Assembly (NCBI GenBank): GCA_019117495.1
Contig: DWZP01000009.1
Coordinates: forward strand, 1 to 64,000
Origin: Fusicatenibacter_A intestinipullorum
GTDB lineage: Bacteria; Bacillota; Negativicutes; Acidaminococcales; Acidaminococcaceae
Direction of reading: 5' to 3'
DNA: 64,000 nt
Below are positions 43,882-52,507 of this stretch, one piece after another. Each line of letters opens with the position of its first letter. The first letter of the stretch is position 1. Made by a program: the position numbers and the translations under genes. Below the pieces are notes generated by a model. That model had not been told where the DNA came from. It did no database searches and saw only the letters and a list, made by a program, of their open reading frames with translations.

Positions 43882-45177
43882 ATGCGTTTGAAGGATTTTA
43901 TTGGCTGTTTTATTTTTTGTGCGTGTTTGGTTTTGCCGTGCTTTGCGGTAAATGCTGCCGGTGTTACCAATTACAGCAGCTTTATAAGTGCGGATTACTG
44001 GGTGAAAAATAACCCGGCAGGAGAGCAGGTTATACTTGATGCCGCAGGAGTTGCCGCTTACAATAAAAGAATTGCAGATAAATCGCCTTCGGTTTATGAT
44101 TTAAAGGCTTATCCGCAAACGCTTGCCGGAAATACCGTAAAGGGTTATGTTTCCGGGTATGATGTTCTTAATGACCCGTTATTCCGCCTTGGCAAAGAAG
44201 TAAGCCAGAACTATAAAAATATTTTAATTAAAGAAACCAATACAGATAAAATACCGGCACAGGTTAATGTGCGTTATGGTGTTACGGTAAGGCGCAGCAA
44301 TTTGCGTGTGCTGCCAACCAACGAAGGGCTTTTTTATTATCCTACCGATAATAATTTTGATGCTTTGCAGGAAACTGCTGTTGCTGTTTCCGAGCCGCTT
44401 ATTATTCTGCATCAAAGTGCCAACGGCTTTTTTTACTATGTGCAGAGCTATAACTACCGCGGCTGGATTTCGCGTTTTGACGTAGCCGTTTGCGGGCGCG
44501 ATGCATGGCTTAAATATGTTGAACCGCAGAACTTTCTTGTTGTAACCGGGCAGAGCTTTAATGTTAAAGTACCCGGCGAAAGCGTTTATTGTGACGAAGG
44601 AACGCGTTTGCAGCTTGTAACGGAAGGCAGCAGTATTTACACCGTTAAAATGCCAATCCGTGCGCAAAACGGAACTTTGCAGGAGGTTAACAGCAATGTT
44701 GTGAAAAATGCCGCCCTGCATAAAGGTTATTTGCCTTACACTGCCAATAATGTTTTAAGGGGTGCTTTTAAATATTACAATGCGCCTTACAGCTGGGGCG
44801 GCGCACATAAGGGCATAGACGATGCCAGCTTTATTGCAAACGTTTACCGCACTATGGGCATATTTTTGCCGCGCAATGCCGATGAACAGGAAAATACTTC
44901 CGGTTCTGCCGTTAAATTTGCCGGAATGACATCAGACCAGCGCCTGGAAGCGATAAAAAAATTAACGCCCGGTTCGTGCCTGTATATGGATGGTTATGCC
45001 GTAATGTATGTAGGTACTTCCAGCAATGTGCCGTATGCAATACATGCACTGGCAACGCATTATACCGGCGGCGTGCGCCATACGGAAATGCGTGTGGTTG
45101 TAAGCGATTTGGAACTGCAGCGTGCCAACGGCGGCAGATTTTTGGATGAATTTAATACAGCAATGACTTTTAAATAA
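43882..45177 (+). CDS. Secreted SH3/NlpC-P60-like protein, catalytic residues replaced
   Basis: A 431-residue protein with a signal peptide (LKDFIGCFIFCACLVLPCFA). Order: N-terminal stabilising domain (about 25-115), two SH3b-like domains (about 130-270, including SNLRVLPTNEG and RGWISRFDV), then an NlpC/P60 fold from about 290 (APYSWGGAHKGIDDASF). In active peptidoglycan hydrolases that site reads DCSG; here Ala315 replaces the cysteine, and the usual GHV histidine is Ala373 (YAVMYVG). It is probably a cell-wall-binding protein without peptidase activity. ATG 43882 follows aaaggagtgag. Confidence 0.85.
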   Translation: MRLKDFIGCFIFCACLVLPCFAVNAAGVTNYSSFISADYWVKNNPAGEQVILDAAGVAAYNKRIADKSPSVYDLKAYPQTLAGNTVKGYVSGYDVLNDPLFRLGKEVSQNYKNILIKETNTDKIPAQVNVRYGVTVRRSNLRVLPTNEGLFYYPTDNNFDALQETAVAVSEPLIILHQSANGFFYYVQSYNYRGWISRFDVAVCGRDAWLKYVEPQNFLVVTGQSFNVKVPGESVYCDEGTRLQLVTEGSSIYTVKMPIRAQNGTLQEVNSNVVKNAALHKGYLPYTANNVLRGAFKYYNAPYSWGGAHKGIDDASFIANVYRTMGIFLPRNADEQENTSGSAVKFAGMTSDQRLEAIKKLTPGSCLYMDGYAVMYVGTSSNVPYAIHALATHYTGGVRHTEMRVVVSDLELQRANGGRFLDEFNTAMTFK

Positions 45178-45192
45178 ACGAGAGGTAAAAAG

Positions 45193-46686
45193 ATGAAGGA
45201 TTATCAAAAACTTTTTGCAGTAAGGGAAAATAACCTTACTGCTGAAGAAATTGCCGGTGCGGAAACCTTAGTGCTGTTTTTGTGCAAGGGCTGTATTCCG
45301 GCTTTGCCGAAAATGAACGCGCCTGAATATTTGGTAAAAGCTGTGGACGAACTGCTTAAAAAGAACGAAAAACTTGCCGATACCGGTGAAATTATGCATT
45401 TTGCCATGCTTGGCGAAAACGGTTTGCAGCAGGTGGTTATTTGCGGCTTTGGCGGCGAAAATGCCTGCAAGCCTAATGATTTGCGCAAAGCAGCCGGTGA
45501 AGCGTCGCGCGTTTTAAAACAGCTTAAAACGGAAAAGGTGCTTGTTATTGCGCCGATACTTTTAAACGCAGCGCGCCCGCATTATCTTTCTGCTTTGGCA
45601 GAAGGGCTTATTTTGGGCGGTTATACTTTTAACGAATGTAAAGGTAAACAGGAACAGGAAAAAGATATTTGCTATACCATTGTTACCAATGTTGCCGGTG
45701 CGGCAGAGGTTGTTTCCGCAAGCTGCATTGTAAGCAGCAGCGTATGCTTTGCGCGCGATTTGGCCAATAAACCGGGCAATATGCTTACGCCTCTGGATAT
45801 GGCAAAAGCGGCTCAGCTTACGGCGGAAAAATGCGGTATGGAATGTGAAATTCTTGACGCCGCGCAAATGCAGGCTAAAAATATGAATGCAGTTCTTGCG
45901 GTGGGTCAGGGTTCTGTAAACCCTCCGTGTATGGCTGTGCTTAAATATAACGGCGGCGGAGATGCTCCGTACACCGCTTTTGTAGGCAAGGGCATTACTT
46001 TCGACAGCGGCGGCATTTCCATCAAGCCTGAAGCCAATATGGGCGAAATGAAGGACGATATGACGGGCGCTGCCGTAGTGCTTGGCGCTATGCAGGCCAT
46101 TGCGCAGTTAAAACTGCCTTGTAATGTTATTGGCATTATGGCATGTGCCGAAAATATGCCTTCAGGAAGCGCTCAGCGCCCCGGTGACGTTGTAAAAGCT
46201 GCTTCTGGCAAAACTATTGAAGTTGTTTCGACCGATGCGGAAGGGCGTATGGTTCTGGCAGACGCCGTATGGTATGCCTGCCGTTTGGGGGCTGCCAAAG
46301 TTATAGATATTGCCACGCTGACAGGCGGCGTTATTGTGGCGCTTGGCAACGAAACAGCCGGCATTGTTGGCAATAATGAAGAACTGATTGAGAAGATTAT
46401 GTCCTGCGGCAAAAAAGCCGGAGAGATGTACTGGCATCTGCCTTCGCTGCCGGAATGCAAAGAAGCAATTAAAAGTGATATTGCCGATTTGACCAACAGC
46501 GCCGGGCGTGCGGCAAGCACTATTACCGGCGGGCTGTTTATAGGCGAATTTATTGACGAAGGAACGCCATGGGCGCATCTTGATATCGGCGGTACTTCAA
46601 CAGCTGACAAAACCGCAGGCTTTAAGCCTAAAGGATGTACGGCCTTTGGCGTAAGGACGTTTGTTAACATTGCAAAGGAATTGTAA
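45193..46686 (+). CDS. pepA: Leucyl aminopeptidase (M17)
   Basis: A 497-residue cytosolic M17 aminopeptidase. The C-terminal catalytic domain shows VGKGITFDSGGISIKP (Lys and Asp ligands near 265-280), MKDDMTGAAVVLG and the signature TDAEGRMVLADAV near 345. The N-terminal macrodomain-like part is divergent, as is usual. It works as a hexamer with two divalent metals. Lies 15 bp after the NlpC-like gene and one base before the PHP gene. Confidence 0.95.
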   Translation: MKDYQKLFAVRENNLTAEEIAGAETLVLFLCKGCIPALPKMNAPEYLVKAVDELLKKNEKLADTGEIMHFAMLGENGLQQVVICGFGGENACKPNDLRKAAGEASRVLKQLKTEKVLVIAPILLNAARPHYLSALAEGLILGGYTFNECKGKQEQEKDICYTIVTNVAGAAEVVSASCIVSSSVCFARDLANKPGNMLTPLDMAKAAQLTAEKCGMECEILDAAQMQAKNMNAVLAVGQGSVNPPCMAVLKYNGGGDAPYTAFVGKGITFDSGGISIKPEANMGEMKDDMTGAAVVLGAMQAIAQLKLPCNVIGIMACAENMPSGSAQRPGDVVKAASGKTIEVVSTDAEGRMVLADAVWYACRLGAAKVIDIATLTGGVIVALGNETAGIVGNNEELIEKIMSCGKKAGEMYWHLPSLPECKEAIKSDIADLTNSAGRAASTITGGLFIGEFIDEGTPWAHLDIGGTSTADKTAGFKPKGCTAFGVRTFVNIAKEL

Positions 46687-46687
46687 A

Positions 46688-47506
46688 ATGCTTGTAGATT
46701 TACATACTCACAGTACGTTTTCGGATGGGCTCTATACGCCGTTGCAGCTTGTAAAAATGGCGGCAGAAGCCGGTATAGGCATATTGGGCATTACAGACCA
46801 TGATTCCGTTAACGGCATAGAAGAAGCGCTTAATGCAGCCGCTGCCATGCCCGGTGCGCCGCAAATTGCTATAGGCGTGGAACTTGGCACGCAGGTTGGC
46901 GAAAGCAGCGTACATATTTTAGGGTATAACATAGATATTCATAATAAAAATTTGCTTGATAAAATTGAAGAAATGCGCCATGCCCGCGAAAAACGCCTGT
47001 ACAGAATGCTTGATAAAATTGGGGCGCTCGGTTACCATATAACGGTAGAGCAGTGCGACCCGAAAAACCGTGCCGTCGGCAGGCCGCATGTGGCTAAAGC
47101 ATTGGTTAAAGAAGGTTATTTTTCTTCGGTGGAAGAAGCCTTTGAAGTGCTTTTAAAACGCGGAAAACCGGGCTATGAACCGCAGCCAAAGCTTTCGCCG
47201 GAAGAATCTGCGGAGCTTCTGCACGGGGCAGGAGGGCTTGCTGTTTTGGCGCATCCTGCCGAAATAGAGAATCTGCCTTTGGTTAATATTTTATTAAGCA
47301 CAATACCGTTTGACGGTATCGAAGTATACCATCCGAGTGCCGATGAGAAAATGCAGCAATGCTTTTTGCAGATGGCGCAGAAATACAAACTGCTTGTTTC
47401 CGGCGGCAGCGATTTTCACGGCGTGGAAGGGCGCTTTCCGGAACAGCTTGGAGTTTTTAAAGTTTACGGTGAAAAGATAAATATAATTCAGACAATGCTA
47501 AAATAA
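46688..47506 (+). CDS. PHP-domain phosphoesterase (RNase AM/YciV-like)
   Basis: A 272-residue PHP-family metal hydrolase. Metal-site motifs in order: DLHTHSTFSDG at 4-14, ITDHDSVNG, GVELGTQ, HILGYN, VLAHPAEI and the SDFHG near 250. The length and layout match YciV/TrpH enzymes, which hydrolyse 3',5'-nucleoside bisphosphates and trim RNA 5' ends. ATG 46688 fits the conserved start; a longer frame from 46661 runs back into pepA. Confidence 0.9.
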   Translation: MLVDLHTHSTFSDGLYTPLQLVKMAAEAGIGILGITDHDSVNGIEEALNAAAAMPGAPQIAIGVELGTQVGESSVHILGYNIDIHNKNLLDKIEEMRHAREKRLYRMLDKIGALGYHITVEQCDPKNRAVGRPHVAKALVKEGYFSSVEEAFEVLLKRGKPGYEPQPKLSPEESAELLHGAGGLAVLAHPAEIENLPLVNILLSTIPFDGIEVYHPSADEKMQQCFLQMAQKYKLLVSGGSDFHGVEGRFPEQLGVFKVYGEKINIIQTMLK

Positions 47507-47528
47507 AAATAATGCCGGAGGAATGTTT

Positions 47529-48350
47529 ATGGAGGTTGTTGCATTTGTAGGGCCGAGCGGAACCGGTAAAAGCCACCGTGCAATAGGTGTGGCGCATAAT
47601 AATAACTGCGATGCAATTATTGATGACGGGCTTTTAATTAAAGGCACTAAAATTTTAGCCGGAACTTCCGCTAAAAATGAAACCAACAGAATACAGGCTG
47701 TAAAAAGGGCAATTTTTACGGAAGACAGCCACGCCGACGAAGTGCGCAATGCTTTGGCTTCCGGCGGCATCCACCGTTTATTGATACTGGCTACTTCTGA
47801 CAATATGATTCAGAAAATTGTTTTGCGCCTCGGCCTGCCGAAGCCCGAAAAAACCGTATATATTCAGCAGATTGCCACCAAGCAGGAAATGAAAAAGGCC
47901 AAGCAGATGCGCCTGAAGGACGGCAAACATATTGTTCCTGTGCCGACGGTAGAACTAAAACCGCATTTTACAGGTTATTTTGCCGATTTGCCGTACAATC
48001 TGTTCTCCAAAGAGCGCAAGCATGCCGAACCTGACCGTTCCATTGTGCGCCCGGCTTTTAGCTATTACGGCAAAATTTTTATTTCTGATTACGCAATACA
48101 GGATATAATAAACATTGTTGCCCAGAAGATGCTCGGCATTGACAAGGTAAACAGCATCAGGGTAAGAAGGCGCAGCAGCAATACCAAAGGCATTGCCATT
48201 GCCGTGGAAGTAGTGCTGTTTTACGGTGTGCGCGTTTTTGAGGTTACAAAGGTTTTTCAAAATAAAATAAAAGAAAAAGTTGAGTACATGACAGCAATGC
48301 AGGTTAAATCTGTTGATGTTTCGGTACGCAGCCTGTCTGTACGCAAATAA
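47529..48350 (+). CDS. P-loop ATPase with C-terminal Asp23/Gls24-like domain
   Basis: A 273-residue protein. Walker A VGPSGTGKS at 7-15 opens a small nucleotide-binding domain (LLILATSDN may be the Walker B strand region). A basic linker follows near 120-170, and residues about 180-273 look like an Asp23/Gls24 (DUF322) domain (VEVVLFYGVRVFEVTKVFQ, KSVDVSVRSL). ATG 47529 has ggagga six bases upstream; ATG 47523 is too close. It is paired with the DUF3870 gene 14 bp downstream. Function unknown; Asp23 proteins are often envelope-stress related. Confidence 0.8.
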   Translation: MEVVAFVGPSGTGKSHRAIGVAHNNNCDAIIDDGLLIKGTKILAGTSAKNETNRIQAVKRAIFTEDSHADEVRNALASGGIHRLLILATSDNMIQKIVLRLGLPKPEKTVYIQQIATKQEMKKAKQMRLKDGKHIVPVPTVELKPHFTGYFADLPYNLFSKERKHAEPDRSIVRPAFSYYGKIFISDYAIQDIINIVAQKMLGIDKVNSIRVRRRSSNTKGIAIAVEVVLFYGVRVFEVTKVFQNKIKEKVEYMTAMQVKSVDVSVRSLSVRK

Positions 48351-48364
48351 GGAGGAAATTGCAG

Positions 48365-48715
48365 ATGCTTGATGCTACGCAGCGCAGCAGTGTTATTTTT
48401 TCTGCCTATGCCAAATTGCCAGCGGGAATTACGGCATACGAAGTACATAAAGTGATTGGCGTAGTGGTGGAAATTGACATGCATACCGGCCGTATTTTGC
48501 AGGCGGAATGTACGCTTGCAACCAAACTTGCCAGCGATTTTATCGCTAAAATGCTTGTAGGCTATAATATGAATGATGGCCTTGATGAATTGAACGCCAT
48601 GATTGAAAAGCATTATCAAGCAAGTGCCAAAAAAGCCGTATTAACGGCTGTGCGTATGCTTAACGACAAATTTATCAGCCACAAAAACGGAGAAGGCATT
48701 GATTATTACGATTGA
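48365..48715 (+). CDS. DUF3870 family protein
   Basis: A 116-residue cytoplasmic protein. Core pattern: IFSAYAKLPAGITAYEVHKVIGVVVEID, ILQAECTLATKLASDFI and LVGYNMNDGLDELNAMI (in fragments), which I recognise as DUF3870, a family of Clostridia and Negativicutes with no known role. ATG 48365 lies nine bases after ggagg; TTG 48359 is possible. Last gene of the pepA-PHP-ATPase-DUF3870 run, followed by a terminator. Confidence 0.85.
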   Translation: MLDATQRSSVIFSAYAKLPAGITAYEVHKVIGVVVEIDMHTGRILQAECTLATKLASDFIAKMLVGYNMNDGLDELNAMIEKHYQASAKKAVLTAVRMLNDKFISHKNGEGIDYYD

Positions 48716-48724
48716 TTTATCAGG

Positions 48725-48765
48725 GCAGCCCTTTCTGCTTACCGGCAGGAAGGGTTGTTTTTTAT
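48725..48765 (+). terminator. Intrinsic terminator after DUF3870
   Basis: gcagccctttctgc (48725-48738) pairs with gcaggaagggttg (about 48745-48757) and is followed by a T run. Confidence 0.75.
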
Positions 48766-48818
48766 TTTGTTTTAACGCATACCGGTATTTTGCATACAAG
48801 TATACTTTTGTAAAAGTC

Positions 48819-48847
48819 TTGCAAAGTTATAAGTTGTTCTGTAAAAT
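48819..48847 (+). promoter_or_regulatory. Probable promoter of the first AGCS symporter
   Basis: TTGCAA (48819-48824), 17 bp, TAAAAT (48842-48847). About 95 nt of leader follow without a recognisable riboswitch. Confidence 0.5.
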
Positions 48848-48945
48848 AAAGAATGTGTTTACATAATAGCGATAAAATTGCTCTTAGTTTTTACAAGATG
48901 TTAATTTTTGAGCTGCTTATGATTTTGCTATGAAAGGGAGATACT

Positions 48946-50298
48946 ATGCTGGAATTTTTAAATGAGGTTGATGCGTTTGTGTGGGGGCCACCGCTTTTGT
49001 GCTTGCTGGTGGGTACAGGTATTTGGCTGACAATCAGGTTAAACATGATTCAGGTTTTACGTTTGCCGCTTGCTTTAAAGTTGATTTTTAAGGCTAAAAA
49101 CGAAGGCCATGGCGATGTTGACAGTTTTAAAGCGCTGTGTACGGCACTTGCCGCAACAGTAGGCACGGGCAATATTGTTGGCGTAGCAACGGCAATCAAA
49201 GCCGGCGGCCCCGGCGCACTGTTCTGGATGTGGATGGCTGCGTTTTTTGGTATGGCAACCAAGTATGCCGAAGGTGTTTTGGCTGTTAAATACCGTACTA
49301 TTGATGCTAACGGCCATATCGGCGGCGGCCCGATGTACTATATTGAAAAGGGCCTCGGCAGGCAATACCGCCCGCTGGCAATTTTCTTCGCGGTAGCCGG
49401 TACAATTTGCGCCTGCTTTGGCAGCGGCACATTTACCCAGGTAAATGCAATTGTAGAAATTACCAACGCCGGTGCGCAGATTCCTGTACTTTACACATCT
49501 ATCGCGCTTACAGTATTGGTTGCGGTTATTACCCTCGGCGGGTTAAAAAGCATAGCAGTGGTTGCTGATAAAATCGTTCCGTTTATGGCTGCGCTGTATG
49601 TTATTACAACCATGGGCATTCTGTTTATGTTCCGTGATGCACTTCCGGGAGCTATTGCAATGGTTCTGCACGATGCTTTTACAGGTACGGCAGCAACCGG
49701 CGGCTTTTTGGGCGCAACGATGATGTTTGCAATGCGCAACGGTATTGCCCGCGGTTTGTTCTCCAATGAATCCGGCCTTGGCAGTGCGCCGATTGTAGCT
49801 GCGGCAGCGAAAACAAAATGGCCTGCCGAACAGGGGCTTATTTCTATGACCGGTACTTTTATTGATACCATCATTATTTGTACCATGACCGGCCTTACTA
49901 TTATCGTTTCCGGCGTATGGAGCGGCGATTTAAACGGCGCTGCAATGACGCAGAGCGCATTTACGATGGTATTCCCGGTATTAGGCAATATGCTTTTAAT
50001 GATTGGCCTTGTACTGTTTGCGTTTACAACTATTCTTGGCTGGAACTATTACGGAGAACGCTGCATTGCATATCTTTTAGGCGTCAAAGCTATCATTCCT
50101 TACCGTCTTTTCTTTATTGCCATGGTTGCCTGCGGCGCATTTTTAAAACTTGAAATGATTTGGATTATTGCCGATATTGCCAACGGGCTGATGGCACTGC
50201 CTAACCTTATTGCGCTGCTGCTTTTAACCGGTGTAATAGTAAAAGAAACAAAGTTATATTTTAAACATCTTGATGAAAACAAAGATTATTTAAAATAA
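48946..50298 (+). CDS. Sodium:alanine/glycine symporter (AGCS family)
   Basis: A 450-residue membrane protein of the AGCS family, importing alanine or glycine with Na+ or H+. Family signatures: VDAFVWGPPLLCLLVGTGIWLTIRL at the N-terminus, ALAATVGTGNIVGVATAI, GGPGALFWMWMAAFFGMATKYAEG and ARGLFSNESGLGSAPI. About ten membrane helices. Ribosome site aaagggaga. It is a close paralogue of the gene at 50659 but has no glycine riboswitch of its own. Confidence 0.95.
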   Translation: MLEFLNEVDAFVWGPPLLCLLVGTGIWLTIRLNMIQVLRLPLALKLIFKAKNEGHGDVDSFKALCTALAATVGTGNIVGVATAIKAGGPGALFWMWMAAFFGMATKYAEGVLAVKYRTIDANGHIGGGPMYYIEKGLGRQYRPLAIFFAVAGTICACFGSGTFTQVNAIVEITNAGAQIPVLYTSIALTVLVAVITLGGLKSIAVVADKIVPFMAALYVITTMGILFMFRDALPGAIAMVLHDAFTGTAATGGFLGATMMFAMRNGIARGLFSNESGLGSAPIVAAAAKTKWPAEQGLISMTGTFIDTIIICTMTGLTIIVSGVWSGDLNGAAMTQSAFTMVFPVLGNMLLMIGLVLFAFTTILGWNYYGERCIAYLLGVKAIIPYRLFFIAMVACGAFLKLEMIWIIADIANGLMALPNLIALLLLTGVIVKETKLYFKHLDENKDYLK

Positions 50299-50327
50299 AA
50301 AAATCTAAAAAACTGTAAACAAACTAC

Positions 50328-50355
50328 TTGCAATTATTAGAGTTTGTGTTAAAAT
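50328..50355 (+). promoter_or_regulatory. Probable promoter of the riboswitch-AGCS unit
   Basis: TTGCAA (50328-50333), 16 bp, TAAAAT (50350-50355), just upstream of the glycine riboswitch. Confidence 0.5.
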
Positions 50356-50379
50356 AATTAGAAATGAATATCGCAGTGG

Positions 50380-50550
50380 ATGAAGCATATGGGAGAAGAA
50401 TTTTTTCTACCGAAGGAGTAAACTCTCAGGTGCCGGGTTGCCGGTGAGAACCGTATGTGGACACATCTCTGGAGAATCCCACTAAAAGGGTGCCGAAGGT
50501 GCACGGGGAAGCAACGCCCCTTATCTCTCAGGCCAAAGGACAGAGCTTTA
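50380..50550 (+). promoter_or_regulatory. Tandem glycine riboswitch
   Basis: Two consecutive glycine aptamers. The first (about 50386-50457) has the closing pair CATATGG/CCGTATG and the core ctaccgaaggagtaaactctcagg. The second (about 50467-50545) closes CTCTG with CAGAG and has gtgccgaaggtgc plus ctctcaggccaaaggacagag (in fragments). Glycine riboswitches typically control glycine cleavage genes or AGCS/glycine transporters; here the target is the second symporter. Confidence 0.92.
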
Positions 50551-50595
50551 AGCGTAAATAATATATTTATATTATTATTTGCCTGCTTATTATTG

Positions 50596-50627
50596 CCGCC
50601 GGATTTGGGATTTGTCTGGCGGTTTTT
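50596..50627 (+). terminator. Riboswitch-controlled terminator before the second AGCS gene
   Basis: CCGCCGGA (50596-50603) pairs with TCTGGCGG (50615-50622), with one G-T pair, followed by TTTTT. It is placed between aptamers and gene, so glycine probably acts by transcription termination control; the sign (on or off) cannot be read here. Confidence 0.8.
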
Positions 50628-50658
50628 ATTTTACTAAACAGGGAAGAGGGAGTAAAAA

Positions 50659-52032
50659 TTGTTTAACAACGAAGAAGTTATTGCACTATTGAACACGATT
50701 GATACCTTTGTATGGGGACCGCCGCTTTTGGTGCTGCTGGTGGGAACCGGTATCTGGCTTACCATCCGTTTAAAGCTGCTTCAGGTTTTTAAACTTGGCG
50801 ATGCTTTAAAACTTATCTTTTTTGCCAAAAATGACGGTCACGGCGATGTAAACAGTTTTAAGGCCCTTTGTACGGCACTGGCCGCAACTGTCGGCACAGG
50901 CAATATTGTAGGTGTGGCAACTGCTATTAAAGCCGGCGGCCCTGGCGCTTTGTTCTGGATGTGGATGGCAGCGTTTTTTGGTATGGCAACCAAATATGCC
51001 GAATGCCTGCTAGCCGTTAAATACCGCACGGTAGACGCCAACGGCAATATTTCCGGCGGGCCTATGTATTATATTGAAAAAGGCATGGGCAAAAAATACA
51101 GGCCGCTTGCAATTTTGTTTGCTGCGTTTGGCGTTTTGTGTGCTTACTTTGGCATTGGTACCTTTGCACAGGTAAACTCCATTGTAGAAATTACGCAGAT
51201 TACCGCAGGCATACCTGTAACTTATACAGGCATTGCCATTACCGTTCTGGTTGCAGTAATTACTATCGGCGGTTTGCAGAGCATTGCAAACGTAGCCTCT
51301 AAAATTGTACCTTTTATGGCAATGCTGTATTTAATTACAACCGTTGGCATTTTAATTATCTTTGCCGACCAGCTTCCTTCCGCTTTTGCAAGCGTAATTG
51401 ACGGTGCTTTTACCGGCACGGCAGCAACCGGCGGCTTCCTTGGCGCAACTGTTATGATGGCAATGCGCAACGGCGTAGCACGCGGCGTTTTCTCCAATGA
51501 ATCCGGCCTTGGCAGTGCGCCGATTGTTGCAGCGGCAGCAAAAACAAAATGGCCTGCGGAACAGGGGCTTGTTTCTATGACCGGTACTTTTATTGATACC
51601 ATTATTATTTGTACTCTTACCGGTCTTACTTTGGTAGTAACCGGCGTTTGGAAAGGTGACCTTAACGGCGCTGCAATGACGGAACAAGCTTTCTCAATGG
51701 GCCTTCCTGCTTTCGGCAGCATGCTGCTTTTAGTAGGCCTTGTACTGTTTGCGTTTACAACCATTCTTGGCTGGAACTATTACGGCGAACGCTGTGTTGA
51801 ATACTTAATTGGCGTTAAAGCAATTTTGCCTTACCGTATTATCTTTATTATTCTTGTTGCCTGCGGTCCGTTTTTAAAACTGGAAGCAATTTGGATTTTG
51901 GCAGATATTGTCAACGGCTTAATGGCAATACCTAACCTTATTGCTCTGCTGGCTTTAAGCGGCGTTGTTGTTGCCGAAACAAAACTTTACCAGCAGCATT
52001 TGAAAGAAACAAAAGCAAAGGAAAATGCTTGA
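50659..52032 (+). CDS. Sodium:alanine/glycine symporter (AGCS family), riboswitch-controlled
   Basis: A 457-residue AGCS symporter, very similar along its length to the product of 48946 (shared ALAATVGTGNIVGVATAI, FWMWMAAFFGMATKYAE, FSNESGLGSAPIVAAAAKTKW). The start is TTG 50659 behind aagagggag. The glycine riboswitch upstream suggests glycine is a physiological substrate or that uptake is set by glycine excess. The two genes look like a tandem duplication that differ in control. Its stop overlaps the tRNA promoter. Confidence 0.95.
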   Translation: MFNNEEVIALLNTIDTFVWGPPLLVLLVGTGIWLTIRLKLLQVFKLGDALKLIFFAKNDGHGDVNSFKALCTALAATVGTGNIVGVATAIKAGGPGALFWMWMAAFFGMATKYAECLLAVKYRTVDANGNISGGPMYYIEKGMGKKYRPLAILFAAFGVLCAYFGIGTFAQVNSIVEITQITAGIPVTYTGIAITVLVAVITIGGLQSIANVASKIVPFMAMLYLITTVGILIIFADQLPSAFASVIDGAFTGTAATGGFLGATVMMAMRNGVARGVFSNESGLGSAPIVAAAAKTKWPAEQGLVSMTGTFIDTIIICTLTGLTLVVTGVWKGDLNGAAMTEQAFSMGLPAFGSMLLLVGLVLFAFTTILGWNYYGERCVEYLIGVKAILPYRIIFIILVACGPFLKLEAIWILADIVNGLMAIPNLIALLALSGVVVAETKLYQQHLKETKAKENA

Positions 52033-52057
52033 CTTTTAACTTCTGAAACGGTATAAT
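52029..52057 (+). promoter_or_regulatory. Promoter of the tRNA cluster
   Basis: TTGACT (52029-52034), 17 bp, TATAAT (52052-52057), 13 bases before the first tRNA. The -35 box overlaps the stop codon of the symporter gene. Confidence 0.8.
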
Positions 52058-52069
52058 ATACGTTGTGTT

Positions 52070-52146
52070 CGGGGCGTGGCTCAGCTTGGTAGAGCACCTG
52101 TCTTGGGAACAGGGGGTCGCAGGTTCGAATCCTGCCGCTCCGACCA
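52070..52146 (+). tRNA. tRNA-Pro (anticodon TGG)
   Basis: 77 nt with encoded CCA. Acceptor CGGGGCG pairs with CGCTCCG, the D-arm is ggctcagcttggtagagc, the anticodon loop reads CTTGGGA and the T-arm is gcaggttcgaatcctgc. Confidence 0.96.
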
Positions 52147-52163
52147 GAAGAAAATTTTATATT

Positions 52164-52237
52164 GCGGGTGTAGTTTAGTGGTAAAACCTCAGCCTTCCAA
52201 GCTGATGTTGTGGGTTCGATTCCCATCGCCCGCTCCA
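52164..52237 (+). tRNA. tRNA-Gly (anticodon TCC)
   Basis: 74 nt with encoded CCA. Acceptor GCGGGTG pairs with CGCCCGC, the anticodon loop is CTTCCAA and the T-loop gttcgat is standard. Confidence 0.96.
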
Positions 52238-52240
52238 AAT

Positions 52241-52317
<77 letters not shown>

Positions 52318-52325
52318 GTATTCAT

Positions 52326-52357
52326 GCGGGTTTTCAATTTTGAAAGCCCGCTTTTTT
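52326..52357 (+). terminator. Intrinsic terminator of the tRNA cluster
   Basis: GCGGG (52326-52330) pairs with CCCGC (52347-52351), with an inner ttttcaa/ttgaaa stem, followed by TTTTTT. Confidence 0.85.
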
Positions 52358-52469
52358 GTTGTTTTTACACCTTACTGACACCTTATTTTATTAATGCGGA
52401 AACGGTTTTGCCGGCAACAATTTATTTTAAATTCTGCGCTGTAAAAATAAAATACAATTGCACTATTTG

Positions 52470-52478
52470 TGTTATAAT
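52470..52478 (+). promoter_or_regulatory. Extended -10 promoter of the 52508 gene
   Basis: TG-T-TATAAT (TATAAT at 52473-52478), 30 bases before the start codon. Confidence 0.45.
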
Positions 52479-52507
52479 AAACAGTAAACATCTATTGGAG
52501 GTTAATC

